From Dicyema japonicum (Eukaryota > Dicyemida > Rhombozoa > Dicyemidae): 64,000 nucleotides of DNA. The notes under the pieces were generated by a model, which saw only the letters and a list, made by a program, of their open reading frames with translations, did not search any database and had not been told where the DNA came from. Shown one piece after another: positions 26,636-39,739 of this stretch (its first letter is position 1; each line of letters starts with the position of its first letter). The translations under genes and the position numbers were made by a program. Location of the stretch: contig RDEW01000032.1 in the NCBI GenBank assembly GCA_011109175.1, positions 328,656 to 392,655 on the forward strand. Reading direction: 5' to 3'.

Positions 26636-26930
26636 GGTCCGTATTATAACGAGGCCTGTTTTCCCCTAGTTCGAATCTCACTCATGTATTTCACGACTAA
26701 ATGTTCCACGTATATACGATGCTTTGGCTTGACGAGTGACACCGTCATCAATGAACATCTGACTACGGCACCGGATCATCTTCAAAAAGACTCACACCCA
26801 ACAAAAAGAAAAAACGAAGTGATTATTATTCCTTGATTCTCCCCTTCTATACTTAATAAAGTGAGTTTGCTGCCTAGGAGGAGCTACTTCTAATATGGCT
26901 CTTCATAAAGTGCAGTGTTATTACGATCAT
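26636..26930 (+). repeat. SINE-like repeat copy
   Basis: CTAGTTCGAATCTCAC (B-box type), then TTCCACG, CTTGACGAGTGAC, CCGTCATCA, ATTCCTTGATTCTCC, TAATAAAGTG and AATATGGCTCTTC, in the same order as the copy inside the ECD gene at 37.13-37.47 kb. The tRNA-like head and short length without coding capacity point to a tRNA-derived SINE. Confidence 0.7.
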
Positions 26931-27138
26931 TCGGTAATATTTTTATCTAATAACTTGAATTTTCTTTAATCGGTTTGATTTTGAATTTAAATTTTTTTCA
27001 TAGTCGAAAACAAATAATTAGAATTATCTACATATGTGAATTCTCAGTTGGTTCTGAAGTCGAACAATTCTTTGAATCTCTCATTTTCTCTCGAGTCAGA
27101 CAAACATTGCTTGAAATATCTAAAAATGTACAAACTCC

Positions 27139-27240
27139 ACAGTTAAGAATGACTTATCTAATAATGTCATTCTTAACTGTAAAAATATCATTCTCTTCGA
27201 TAATGTCATTCTAACTGTAAAATATCATTCTCTTCGACAT
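27139..27240. repeat. perfect hairpin plus short tandem repeat
   Basis: ACAGTTAAGAATGAC (from 27140) pairs perfectly with GTCATTCTTAACTGT (ending 27180) over 15 bp with a 12-nt loop. The right arm is the first part of a tandem unit, TAATGTCATTCT...ATATCATTCTCTTCGA, repeated twice with period about 37. No gene to the left would need it as a terminator. Confidence 0.8.
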
Positions 27241-27292
27241 TCATATTCGATTATATGATCTGCATTTCAGTTTCGTTTTCTAAGGATATAAC

Positions 27293-27649
27293 TTATTTCG
27301 GATCAGAATCTGGACATTTGAGAAACAACCGTTTGTTACTGACAAATGTACAATACCTTTCATTAATTATTGTAAAAGTATGAATTTTTTTAAGTAGTTT
27401 ATATTTTCTTTGATTCGCAAGATGATTGCGTGCCGCCATGATTGCGTGACTATTCTTTTCATGTTGACGAGCGAGATTTGCACATATAGCAAGCAGCGCT
27501 AACGAGATCTCTCGTGTGTAGAAATCAGATTCCCTAGACGACCCAGGAATTCCAACGCTGAAGGAACATTGGAACCTGACGCACTCTCTTGGAGCTAGAT
27601 CTTCCAAACATATGTCCTTGAACGAAATTGCTAGACGAGCTTTAAACAC
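27293..27649 (-). pseudogene. fragment related to the integrase-like element at 40 kb
   Basis: A 118-codon minus-strand frame contains NHLANQRKYKLLKKIHTF and ERYCTF...FLKCPDSDPK. These align with LPRHRKYRLVKKIENF, NNRYCKF and YLKSTDPKLVIS of the gene starting at 40016. It stops where the other copy continues into VIS. The N-terminal part (SFKDICLEDLAPRECVRFQ) is not shared. A decayed second copy of the same family. Confidence 0.5.
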
Positions 27650-29792
27650 TGCAGGACACCCTTCTACGCTCTAACCACTCGTCCTTCGCAGACGTGACAA
27701 GAAACGACTCGATATGATGACAATATACCTCTCTCCTCTGGAAACCTCTTGTCTGGGACATCATCTTCATCGACACATTCGCCCCTTGAAACCAACATCA
27801 AAAAGCCTTTTTAGTCTGGATTGCCTCTGTAAAGGACGATAGATCAGAAAGAGCAGAACACACGGTCCTACCGAGGATACTTTATTTGCCTCCCTCAAAA
27901 TAAACAAAATCTATTGATTTTTTTACAGAAAGTGGATTTTTTATTACAAAAAAATATTGTAAAAAAAGAACTGCAATGATTCTTAAGGCATCAAGATGGT
28001 TTGGTTCGAAGAGAACCGGCAGGACCAATATTAAGATACTATCTGATATCATTCCTGGTTACATACTTAAGGAAGTACATGATTAGATAACTCCAAAGTC
28101 ACCTAAAACAAGTGGAAGTCGAAAAATTTAGAAACTACAAGGGTCCGGTCTCAAGTGAAAAGAGGTAGAAATTTTGATTTCTTATATTTATGTTAAAATG
28201 AGATTCAATTTGATAAGTCGAAAAATGTTAACCTCCTTGCTTCAATAAATATGTCGATAGACTCTTTTTGAACAATCAATGAGGACTTACATCCAATCAG
28301 GTGTTCATCAAAAGAACTCTCGAGGTTATTTCAGTCGAACACAAGCACGTGATGAAGGTTTAATGAAGAGTTCGCCTCTGCTACCACTCAACTTGTGGAA
28401 CTGTCATGAACTCTAAGAGATTTTTCGACTGATTCTGATGTGGAGATGGGGAATAAGAGGGAGTTGTTGGCACACTCTTCTAAGAAATGAGAGGGACTAC
28501 CAGGATTAAACTCCACTTAATTAGATAATTTACTCGTTTCACTTTATAGCCACTTTCTTCCCTCTCTCTTATATGGATGCGAGTCGTTGATTCTTTAATC
28601 CAGGGAGAGCTTCCTCTTGATACGGAAAGGCAAGGAGATTGAATATAAGGTTTGCCCTCCGAATACTGTCCTACGTGAAGTTACATGAAAACCAGTAGGA
28701 AGTACGGGACCCAGTGCGGGAGACATATTCATCATAAATATACCATCATTTCCGATTAAATTCAAGAGGTTTATGTCCCCGGAGAGATTCGTTTTTGGAA
28801 TGATGAATAAATCCAAGGACTGTCGTTAAAAGTTGTGATCTAGAAAAAGGCGGTCAGGAGTAGATTCAGGAGTTAATATATAAAAATGAGAATATTGTAC
28901 CTCACAGGCTTTAAGTCCAAAATTAACTGAATAATCTTACAAATATAATAGCAATGTCTAAAAGCTACATCAGTCAGTATGTTTGGCAGTGTGTTCCATT
29001 CCCACACCTTTATGCTTTTTCCGTCTTTGATTTATAAGAAGCGTCATATGATTCGCCTGTCTAAAAAGACGCCCAGCATCCTGCTAGTTTACAAAAAATC
29101 TCACTCTGCCATACTCCACTGGAAGAGTTCCAACAATGGCGGATATGGATAGACATAATTTTAGAAAAGACGTGTTTTACTCTGCCCTCGAAAACTATCA
29201 TTACTCAGTCAGTTGTGGACTTGCTAGTGTATCGTTACGTCACAAACCTTTGAAGATATGCTAGCATAGCAAAGAGAAAAAATGTTAACAATAAGTAAGC
29301 TTATTGGACAAACACTCCATAGAAATACAAATTGTTGCACAGAATAAGTCTTAATTTAATTTATTAGCCACTGATACAGGGAGAAGGAAGTTAATAGTTA
29401 ACAACTATCAAATGCATCAAATCCACACAATCGCAGAAATGGAGAGACATACATTATCACACACATCCATCCAGAACCAATAAAAATAGAAAAAGCAAGC
29501 GATCTTTCCAGGTTTAGGCACTTATTCAATGAAATCGGAGAGCGTAAACGACCATTTTTCTCCTATCCTGGCACTTAAGAGAAGTAAATCACATGATGTT
29601 TTCTAGTATAATCAGGGTAGATAAGAAACAGAAAAGGTAAAAGAAATCTTCTAATAGACTCTGGGGATCGACCGAGCACTATAATAAGGTGAAAAACTAA
29701 TCACTAAGCCATATGGTTGAGGATATGGAATTAACATAAAAACTGTCAAAAAGGTTACAAAAATAAATTATACTTGAAAGAAAGACATAATG
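27650..29792. other. region without a recognised gene
   Basis: Frames are short. Sequence at 29.10-29.23 kb (TCCAACAATGGCGGATATGG and its flanks) resembles 4.07-4.23 kb (TTCCACAATGGTGGAAATGG), a weak dispersed repeat. One 73-codon minus-strand frame at 28595-28816 carries no known domain. Confidence 0.4.
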
Positions 29793-30119
29793 TTATTTTC
29801 GTGTTCCAAATGCAGCCTTCTGCCTTTCCAGAACAATGGCATCAGGCGAAGGATCCGAAAAATCGTAGATCTTAACAGAACCGGAAGAAGTGAAAACGGA
29901 TTCAATCTTCTTCAGTAATAACTGATTAAATGGAATGTTTTTCGACATGCACGTTGAATAGAAAATTTGGTTTCCCTTGCTTGATGTCTTCAGGAAGTCC
30001 ATAAATGAACTGCATGGGGTTAACTTCAATTGAGCCATCCTTCTGTTTATAGAGTTTCTTGGTTGAAATCCTGTTGATCGCCGTAAAGGCATGATGGATT
30101 TTATTAAATACGACACCAC
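29793..30119 (-). CDS. small protein with HBS1/Ski7-like N-terminal motif
   Basis: An uninterrupted frame of 108 codons from an ATG at 30119 (a second ATG lies ten codons in). It ends KIYDFSDPSPDAIVLERQKA plus AFGTRK. The F/Y-x-F-S-x-PSPD-x-(I/V)V spacing followed by Q..AF resembles the conserved motif in the N-terminal region of HBS1-type proteins, which in Ski7-like forms connect ribosomes and the exosome. No GTPase domain follows; the stop codon is immediate. It could be a stand-alone adaptor, a gene fragment or a coincidence. The basic N-terminus and intact frame argue that it is coding. Confidence 0.35.
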   Translation of the reverse strand: MVSYLIKSIMPLRRSTGFQPRNSINRRMAQLKLTPCSSFMDFLKTSSKGNQIFYSTCMSKNIPFNQLLLKKIESVFTSSGSVKIYDFSDPSPDAIVLERQKAAFGTRK

Positions 30120-32334
30120 AGCGAAATGAATAATATTTTATTTTAGAAATTTAAAATTTAAATAATTTTATTTCTGATAATCAATTTATAACATTTTAAT
30201 AAATTTTTGTTAAATCAGGTAAGTAAGTAAAAATAGTTTTCATCGTTTCTGTAAAATACTAATTTTTACTAGATGACAAGTTCTTAGTTTTCTACTTTAA
30301 TTGAAGCGCTGATTTAGTGATTTGACTTTAGAGAATAAATTAATCCTTAGTAATCCGAATCACTGAAGGATTGACCTCTTTTTGACCCGATGCAGAGGAA
30401 CAATAAGATTAAGATTGAATTCCAGCATCAAAATTGACTTTGATATCTTGTATCAAAATTTCTAGATCAAGGTAGTCACTAATCAATTGAATGTGTCAAT
30501 TTGTTTTATGTTTATCCTTGATAATTAAAATAAAGAGCTTCAAAAAAAGTTGGTTAGTAACATTTTTGTGTGATCGCTCTGTGGACCACGTTAAAAAATT
30601 TGATCTAACACACTTCCATTGTTCCCTACAAATCGCATTATAAAATCTAACGTATCATTAAGAAAGAAAAGAAGTATGAATTTTCTCGATGTCTTGGCTT
30701 TTTTCCTCGATTAATTAAAATAATTTTTCAAACTTTGTCTTGCTTAAGCGCAATGGCTAAGAAAGGATTCGAAAGTACAGTTTTTTTTGTTTTTTATCTT
30801 AAAAATTTATTTAACGTTATTGGGAAAATTACGCTATTGCACTCGAAACCCTATACCATGGGGAAGATTCTAGATGATTTGATTTCTTGACCGAAGGTGC
30901 CAAGAGACTTGGACAATTTGTATAATCTCCCTGGCTAATTTACTTTTCTTTTTAACCCCAATAGCTGGTCTCGCCATGGTTGCAGAAAGTGATTCCAAAT
31001 ACTCAAGTTCATTCAGATCCCAATTTTGCGAACCACTCAAGAAATGATCCTATGATGTTAGGGAATCAAGTGAACCATTATCGCATTCGACTTGGAAGCC
31101 TTTTCACTCCATGAGCTTCAAAAATATATTGGAGGACTGACAGCAACTAGAACAACTCCCCAAAATAACCTGACGTTAGAAGACCATAAAAATTATATAA
31201 CTATTCGGCCAGATCACCCACAAGGCAGTATGGGAGACACAAAAGGAAATGAAATTTCTAAAGACCACAATAATACCAAACATACAAACAACGTTACCCG
31301 ACATGCTGTAGCAGTGGCCTCATCTAGTGTAATCTGTCTAAGCGGATGTGTCCTAAGGGCTGATTTGATTTTGCATATGAATCAGTCAGTTGGAAGAACT
31401 ACTTGAATATAAAACTTTCTATTTATCGACTATTAGTATATTTAGACGCGGAGGACTGGGAATAGCTATATTAATTTCAGACTGCAGTGTTCACAGATAG
31501 AACTGGGGCTAGAGAAAATTATTATAACTCCGGGAACACAAGACAGAGGAAAAAGTCTAAATTAATTGATCCCGGTCTCATCTCCCTCTGTCCCGAGTTT
31601 GTCTGGATTCTTTCAAGAGTGTCCAAAAGGGAGAAGGTATGTATTATAATTTACGTGCATACTCATGGTAGGCATGAATCTCCTCTTCAAGAGGGCTTCC
31701 AGAAGACCTCGAAATTTTTAGTAAGTTGTGCTGTCCGTGTGCGAGAGAGAATGGTTCGTTGTGTTTCATCTGGCACTGGGTCCTAACTGAGACGGGTGGA
31801 TCACAAGACACCACTCTAGTACAACAAAGGAAAAGAAGAAAACTTAGAAAAGGAAGGTAAATATTAAATGAAGTAGTCCCCCTAAAGACCATCGTTACAG
31901 GTTCTACTAATAAGCCAGTGATGTGGGTAGGTTACCTGGTCCCATTAATTATTATTATTAACCCCAGGCTTACCACTGTAAGCCCAGAACAACTGTGTCG
32001 TGCCAGAAGACTCGTCGCCTCACGGGTGAGTTCGACAAGAATTGATCTTCGCTGAAAACTCCATCTTTCGGATTTGAACCCACGACCTTCAGATCCGATG
32101 TCATCAGACGTTATATTCAGCCAGAAGGCCGGTCTCATTAATATAGATGGGGTAAGGCCTTAAAATACCTATTTTCAGAAAATATTCTTATCTAAAATTT
32201 AAATATTCTAACTAAATTAATATTCAATTTAATATGAAAATTAAAATTTAAATATTCTAACTAAATTAAATAATATCAATATGCTTTTGGGATATTAACT
32301 GATTATTTTAAATAAAAAAAATTAATTATTTAAT
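30120..32334. other. region without a supported gene
   Basis: Two frames of about 100 codons (31092-31406 and 31487-31786, +) have no domain I recognise. A tRNA-like block on the minus strand near 32.04-32.11 kb (GGTCGTGGGTTCAAATCCGA) looks like the head of a tRNA-derived repeat rather than a real tRNA, since no cloverleaf could be drawn. The last 200 nt before NDUFS1 are TTTAAAT-rich. Confidence 0.4.
32040..32125 (-). repeat. tRNA-like repeat head
   Basis: The minus strand reads CTTCTGGCTGAATATAACGTC, a gap, then GGTCGTGGGTTCAAATCCGA: an A-box-like and a B-box-like block about 40 nt apart, the layout of a tRNA-derived SINE head. No acceptor stem pairs across it. Confidence 0.35.
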
Positions 32335-34939
32335 ATGAAATTAATTTTAAAATATACCAGCCTTTGTGGTTGTATGCGAACATTACTTAGATTACTCTCA
32401 TCAAATTTCCACAAAAGTAAACTGTTTTATTAATAAAAGGGAAACTATCATCCACCAACAGATCGAGCTATTCATCAATGACAAAGCAGTGACGGTCCTC
32501 AAGGCAGTACAGTCTTTCAAGTATATATCCCCTTAATGCAGGCATGTGCTTTCGCCGGAGTAGAAATCCCCCATTTTTGCTACCATGAAAGACTCTCCAT
32601 TCCAGGTAACTGCAGAATGTGCCTTGTTGAGTTGGAGAAGTCCCCCAAAGTAAGTCATAAATTAATCCCAGCCTATTGCTTCGTGCGCTATGCCAGCTGC
32701 ACCTGGGATGAGGGTCCTTACGAACTCCCCCATGACTAAGCAAGCCAGAGAGGGAGTCATGGAGTTCATTTTGGCTAATCATCCCTGGATTGTCCAATTT
32801 GTGATCAAGCGGGGGAATGTGACCTCCAGGATCAATCTATGGCCTTTGGGTCTGACAGAAGCAGAATGATTGACGTCAAGCGGTATTTTTGTGGAATTTA
32901 TGCCTCAGTGCTGTGGAGGATAAGGATATTGGCCCCCTTGTACGGACGATTATGACTCGATGCATTCAATGTACTCGTTGTGTACGATTTGCTTCCGAAA
33001 TTGCGGGGGTTGAGGATCTGGGAACTACTGGAAGGGGATCAGACATTCAGATTGGCACCTATGTCAGCAAAATATTCGCTTCCGAGCTTTCTGGGAATAT
33101 TATTGATATTTGCCCTGTTGGTGCTCTCACTTCTAAACCGTATACATTCAAGGCTCGCCCTTGGGAGTTGAGGTACACTTTTCTTAGTATTTGCAAGAAA
33201 ATTGGTCTTTTTTGGCTCCTTAATTTAAATTATTTTATTTATTTAAACTGAATTTATTTTATTAATTTTCTCTTAATTATTTATTTTATCGTTATTTTTT
33301 GAAAATTTAATTTTTTTTAACATCTTATACTATTCAATATTTGCTTAGACGGGTGGAGAGTATTGATGTAATGGACGCAGTCGGAAGTAATATAACTGTA
33401 TGCAGTAGGTCAGATCACGTGCAGAGAATTTTACCGAGGTTAAACGAGGTTAATTCATGTGATCAAACTAATAGGAGATCAACGAGGAATGGCTGGATGA
33501 TAAAGCCAGATTTGCACACGACGGTTTACAGTACCAACGATTGGTGATCCCACTGACACGTGAGTCTGCCCATGATGAATTTGTTCACTCAGATTGGCCT
33601 ACTTCGTTAAGAAGAGTTGCCCAGAAGGTAGTTTGAAGTGATATTTCAGTTAAAATCAGTTGAATCTGACCAAATGGCTGTTCTGGCTGGCCGGTTCGCG
33701 GATTTGGAGACGCTGGCTGTTTTAAAGGACCTCTTCAACAGACTGGACTGTGAGAATCTATTCACTGAAGAATCCTTTCCTTTCTCAACGGACTTTCGGG
33801 AGTCCTACTGCCTCAATGTGGGAATTCAGAGTATTGAAGATGCTGATCTGGTCCTCATTGTTGGATTTAATCCTCGTCTGGAGTCTCCCCTTCTCAACTG
33901 CAGGATAAGAAAAGGGTACTAATGTATTTTTACCAGAGATGGCGAGAAGGTGACACACGTGTCTTTTTACTCGGTCAGAAACTAGACCTCACCTACGATT
34001 ATGAGGTATGTTGTGGTCCTCAGCTTTTTTTAGTATCTGGGAGACAGCGTGTCAGTTCTGGATGAAATTGCCTCAGATAACCACCAGCTTTCGTCTGTTT
34101 ACCATATGCTTACTATTTCTAGGAAATTAGAAATGCCAGAAAACCAGTTATTCTGTTAGGGTCATCGGCACTTCAAAAGGATGTCGAAATGGCCAAGAAG
34201 CTGTATTCCGGATGTCGTACGGTTTCAAATATGGTGTCATCAGCAACTTCTGTCTTCAACATAGTCCACCAGGTAAGTCGGAATTATAACTGTAGAAAGC
34301 GAGCCAAGTCGGAGCACTGGATTTGGGGTTCAAAGGAGGACAAATAGACCTGAAGAAGCTCAAATTCTTGTTCCTTTGTGGAGCTGAGGGAATTCGAAGA
34401 GATCAGTTGGCTGAAGACTGTGTGGTTGTGTATTTAGGTGACACTTTATTTCTGATATAGGTTGTCATGGAGATTCCGGGGCTGAGATCGCGGATGTCGT
34501 CTTGCCAGGTGCTGCCTATACGGAGAAGACCGCCACATTTGTTAACACGGAGGGGCGATACCAGGAGTGTCGGATGGCAGTATCTCCTCCGGGAAACGCG
34601 CGAGATGACTGGCAAGTGATCCGAGCCTTAGCTGAGGTTTCTGGGGTGGAGTTGCCATATGAGACTCTGAGTGGACTTCGGAGGCGGATTTCTGACATTT
34701 TGCCGGGAATCAATAGAATGGACTATCGAGAAGAGACTATTTGCTTTAGTGATGTTGCTAAGGATGTTAACGTGAGCAACGTTGAGGCTGTGGGGAAGCT
34801 CCCTGATTGTGAGATGACCAAACTGAGTGATTACTTTATGACAGATTCAATAAGCCGTAATTCCGTGACAATGTCAAAGTGTGTTTTGTCTCATCGTGAG
34901 AATGAGAAGGATGCATTAAAACAGTCATTGTCGCGCTAA
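32335..34939 (+). CDS. NDUFS1: NADH:ubiquinone oxidoreductase 75-kDa subunit (complex I)
   Basis: Iron-sulfur subunit of the complex I N-module in the mitochondrial matrix. The 2Fe-2S ligand region is [17 protein letters not shown], then [30 protein letters not shown] and [68 protein letters not shown] and [11 protein letters not shown] continue the family order to the end. Thirteen introns are needed; the certain ones are 32650-32671, 32883-32908, 33173-33348, 33449-33474, 33628-33649, 33916-33938, 34006-34033, 34097-34122, 34273-34295 and 34438-34460. The first three (about 32366-32390, 32417-32461 and 32507-32541) are less sure. One base is missing near 32784 (CCC run, inside HP-LDC). With it restored the length is about 702 residues, as in animals. 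Confidence 0.95.
32784..32787 (+). other. apparent one-base frame break in NDUFS1
   Basis: Upstream the frame gives [13 protein letters not shown]; downstream [11 protein letters not shown] is one frame off. No GT...AG intron fits, because every residue on both sides is conserved. One extra C in the CCC run would restore HPLDC. Confidence 0.75.
33173..33348 (+). other. long AT-rich intron of NDUFS1 (176 nt)
   Basis: It begins GTACACTTTTCTTAG and ends TATTTGCTTAG, and joins PWELR to RVESIDVMD in frame. It is about eight times longer than the other introns of the gene and is made of TTTAAATTATTTTATTT-type sequence, like the spacer DNA. Confidence 0.85.
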
Positions 34940-35029
34940 TAATTTATTTGTGCTAACACTTTTTAATATTTAACTGTTTATTAGTTAGTTGGTTAGTTTA
35001 ATGCACTCCCGTGTTGTCCATAAGCAAAT

Positions 35030-35220
35030 GAGTACTTAGAGTTCCGATTGTACCTGGCTCTTCACTATACGTTCTACCAGTGATTTTCCTCCTCACACCT
35101 CTACGCAGTTCATCGTGGAGGTTTCTTGTTTAGTGTTCGAAGCGAGTTTTCTGACTTGAAAGTTGCAGCTGTAAACGTGGTGGAATTGACAGACTGAGGG
35201 TACGATAAGAACATGATATA
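35030..35220 (-). repeat. dispersed repeat C, copy 2
   Basis: Matches 23545-23755 in the same orientation: CTCTTCACTATACGTTCTAC, CGCAGTTCATCG, TTTAGTGTTC, GAAAGTTGCAGCTGTAAACG and GGTAGAAT/GGTGGAAT-GACAGACT. More decayed than the first copy. It lies 90 nt beyond the NDUFS1 stop. Confidence 0.65.
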
Positions 35221-35849
35221 TCAGGGAGGTGTTAACCACTCAAGCAACACAACTGTTTTTTCATTTAAACTAATTACATAGTGATGTTACGTAGTAGCAT
35301 AGTTTTTATTGGTTATTGATTTTCAGTTGTCTTTTAACTTTACTAACAAAAAAACAATTAATATGCATTCTTTAGTCCCAGTTCGTTAGATTTAAGGGTA
35401 AATATTGTTTGTCTTCATACATTCTAACTGGGGGAACTGTATAAAACCTATTTCGGGTATATCTGCGTTATTAAATATGTTATCCTACCAGATGGATAGT
35501 AGGCTTCTATTGGGCCGAATTATCATAGTAACATAATTATGATTGTTTAACTAGTGGGATTCATTGGCTTTAGTCGAGAAGCTGTCGAATTGTGACAAAA
35601 TCTATGATTTATATGGTCGGGATATTTCCATTGAAAAAATATTGTCGGACTTTAACTAAAAATGTCAATTAGCCAAGTGGGTTATTGGTCTGAGGTCGTG
35701 GGGGGTGTACCTCTATTGAGAAGAATTCCTAATAAAAAATCAAAATCTTTATTAAAATGCAGAATAATGTAATCCAAAACGTTTTCCGGTTTAAAATGTC
35801 GGTCCTTAGACAGTATTTTTCTTATAAAGAAAAACTTCATTCAACAGAT
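35221..35849. other. spacer without a gene
   Basis: AT-rich, short frames only. Confidence 0.4.
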
Positions 35850-36217
35850 AATGATTTGGAAGGACACTTTTTCAAGTAGTTGTATACATTTTTCTATTTT
35901 TGTGATAGAAAACACTTCATTGACAAATAATCTTCCAGATGCATACAGATTCCACATAAATCGTCGCCGAATGCAATTTCTGAATGTGTTCAACAGCGTC
36001 TTCTATGAAATATGTTTTTTTCTGCATTTTTTATCAATTCACATATATTGTCATATTGGCAATATATTGCTGATAATTTTGTACGTAATTCGTTTTGAAA
36101 AACCGCTTGCGAAACATTTTTGACTAAAATCCCTTTTCCGTCGAAATTTTCGATTACTTTTTTATTTCGGTGTAATTTTTGCATTAATAGCCGGCAACTT
36201 TCATCTATCACCCCCAT
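35850..36217 (-). CDS. unidentified small protein, splice structure unresolved
   Basis: An ATG at 36217 opens MGVIDESCRLLMQKLHRNKK, continuing without a break to NELRTKLSAIYCQYDNICEL and a stop near 35990. Just beyond, another frame (EDAVEHIQKLHSATIYVESV) also looks coding, so a short intron around 36010-36040 is likely, but no GT...AG pair gives a clean join. Heptad-like spacing of Leu/Ile suggests helical or coiled-coil structure. No family recognised. It is downstream of ECD on the same strand. Confidence 0.35.
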
Positions 36218-36627
36218 CTTGTTAGAATAACTTCCAGTGGATACCCGATTTCAGCATTTTTCTGATAGATAATCGGGTGAAACGAGTTACTTGCAGAAGA
36301 AAATGGGCGGACAGTATTATATATGGACCACGTGATCATCCAGAAAGACTAAAAAAACCTTAAAGGAGCCAATGTTATATTCGTCGATTCACTAAACTGG
36401 AGACGGAGAAACCTTGTTAGGTTCACTGCTATTGACAGTATTTTTTTGAGATATCTCATTATCCAAAAGAGTGGTCTTTAAATTTAGATGCAGGATCCAA
36501 CACCCACCACACAAGAGTAAGGTACCCCGTTCTTTCAATTATAAAGGCGACCTTCTAACAAAAAAACTTCAGCTTGTCCATTCAATACAGTCACTCAACC
36601 AAACAACCGATTTTTTGAAACTATCCT

Positions 36628-38452
<1,825 letters not shown>

Positions 38453-38640
38453 AGTTTCGATAATTTTTACAGTAAATTAGGCGTCGTGGGATTTAACTTA
38501 GGAAATATGTAATAATAAATTATATTCTCACTCGCATTCAGATGCTTCACTACTACTGAAAATTTAAATCATTTAAATAGTTTCAAAAATATTAAGAAAT
38601 ATTATTTTATAATAAATAAATCACTTATGTATCATTTCAA

Positions 38641-39480
38641 ATGAAAATTATGGATTATATTCGTTATGGTAGAAAACTGATTTTGCCCGAATTTGGTCTC
38701 TCAAGTACAGTAAATTCTAACTCAAGGACAAATTACTCTGAAAGACTCCCAATTCTTAATTATCGCTTCCCTCCATCTGGCATCTTCCGGTGTTGGTTTT
38801 TACCTACGAGTGACTTTAAGGCACGAGTGGACTCATGGAATTTGATTCCGTCTTTTTATCCAATCTTCCCAGACAACCTTTGTTTTCTGACTCAGACGTC
38901 GACCTTCCAAATGTAACACGTGCCAGAGATAGACTTGCAAGGTTCATTTGTATTTTTAATGACGTAGAATCAGTTCAGCTACTAATTATATCATTTTTAA
39001 TGAGGGAATCAAATCGGATAAACCTTCTCGATTATAGAACAGTTCCACGTGGCCTTTGACTGAACTGACAACGTGACATCACGATATTTGATTAACGATG
39101 CGTGTGTGATGATTTCACGTGTTTTCATATCTGGGGCTGCTCTGGGTTTCCAGGGGCAATTAACAGTGTATAATTACAATGGTCCCGGTTATCGATGTTT
39201 TTATCCGCAGTCTCCCACTTTTTGGCCGGGAAATGTGCTGAAAACTAAATCTTTCCAACGATTATTGGCATTATGGGAACTCTCCAAGCTAAGGAGGCCA
39301 TTAAAGTTGTAACTTGCTTTGGAGGTTTACCAACGTCTGAGTTCCAGGACCTCTAAGTGATAGATTACTAACTTATAACAGACTCTCTGCGAGTTTTAAG
39401 ACGTTTAAGCTGAGGGAATGTCAATCTAGCTGTCCTGTATGCCGAGACGACCCCTCGATCACAGAATTGAAGTAATGTAT
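38641..39480 (+). pseudogene. MOCS3/UBA4 (E1-like sulfurtransferase activator) remnant
   Basis: The family adenylates URM1 and MOCS2A for tRNA thiolation and molybdopterin synthesis. Visible: RYGRKLILPEFGLS, a 22-nt intron (about 38701-38722), [91 protein letters not shown] and FKLRECQSSCPVCRDDPS. Lesions: the glycine-rich ATP-binding loop (GCGGLGCP in relatives) is missing between FLII and ASLHLASSG; the conserved Cys in D-C-T-D-N is a TGA stop (about 39058); frame shifts occur near 38830, 39050, 39240 and 39350. No rhodanese domain follows. An expressed gene is unlikely. Confidence 0.75.
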
Positions 39481-39658
39481 ACTGGAATCTGTGGTACCTT
39501 AGCTATTATTCTTAAAACTGCGGTGTGGGATTTCACTTCAGGAATACTCGAAATTCAGGGATAAAGCAAGACTTGAAAAATAATTGTTCTTTTTATTTTA
39601 AATGAACTCGTGGTTAAATCTCGCAATTGATATCCGGTTACTATGGAAACACATAATA

Positions 39659-39739
39659 AACAAGCTGCCCATAGACTTCAAGCCACTTATGTGACATATT
39701 ATGTCACATGGGCGGCGCGTAACGCATGGGCAGCCTGTT
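39659..39739. repeat. foldback (palindromic) repeat of a transposon end
   Basis: Begins AACAAGCTGCCCAT and ends ATGGGCAGCCTGTT, centred on TATGTGACATATTATGTCACAT. The two arms pair over most of about 40 nt each. Each arm matches the single copy at 41003-41051, so this is two ends of the same element joined head to head. Confidence 0.8.

Noticed and set aside
32040-32125. tRNA gene on the minus strand
   Set aside because: A- and B-box-like blocks are present but arms do not pair into a cloverleaf; treated as a SINE-type head.
32468-32797. 109-codon minus-strand frame over NDUFS1 exons
   Set aside because: A shadow of strongly conserved coding on the plus strand.
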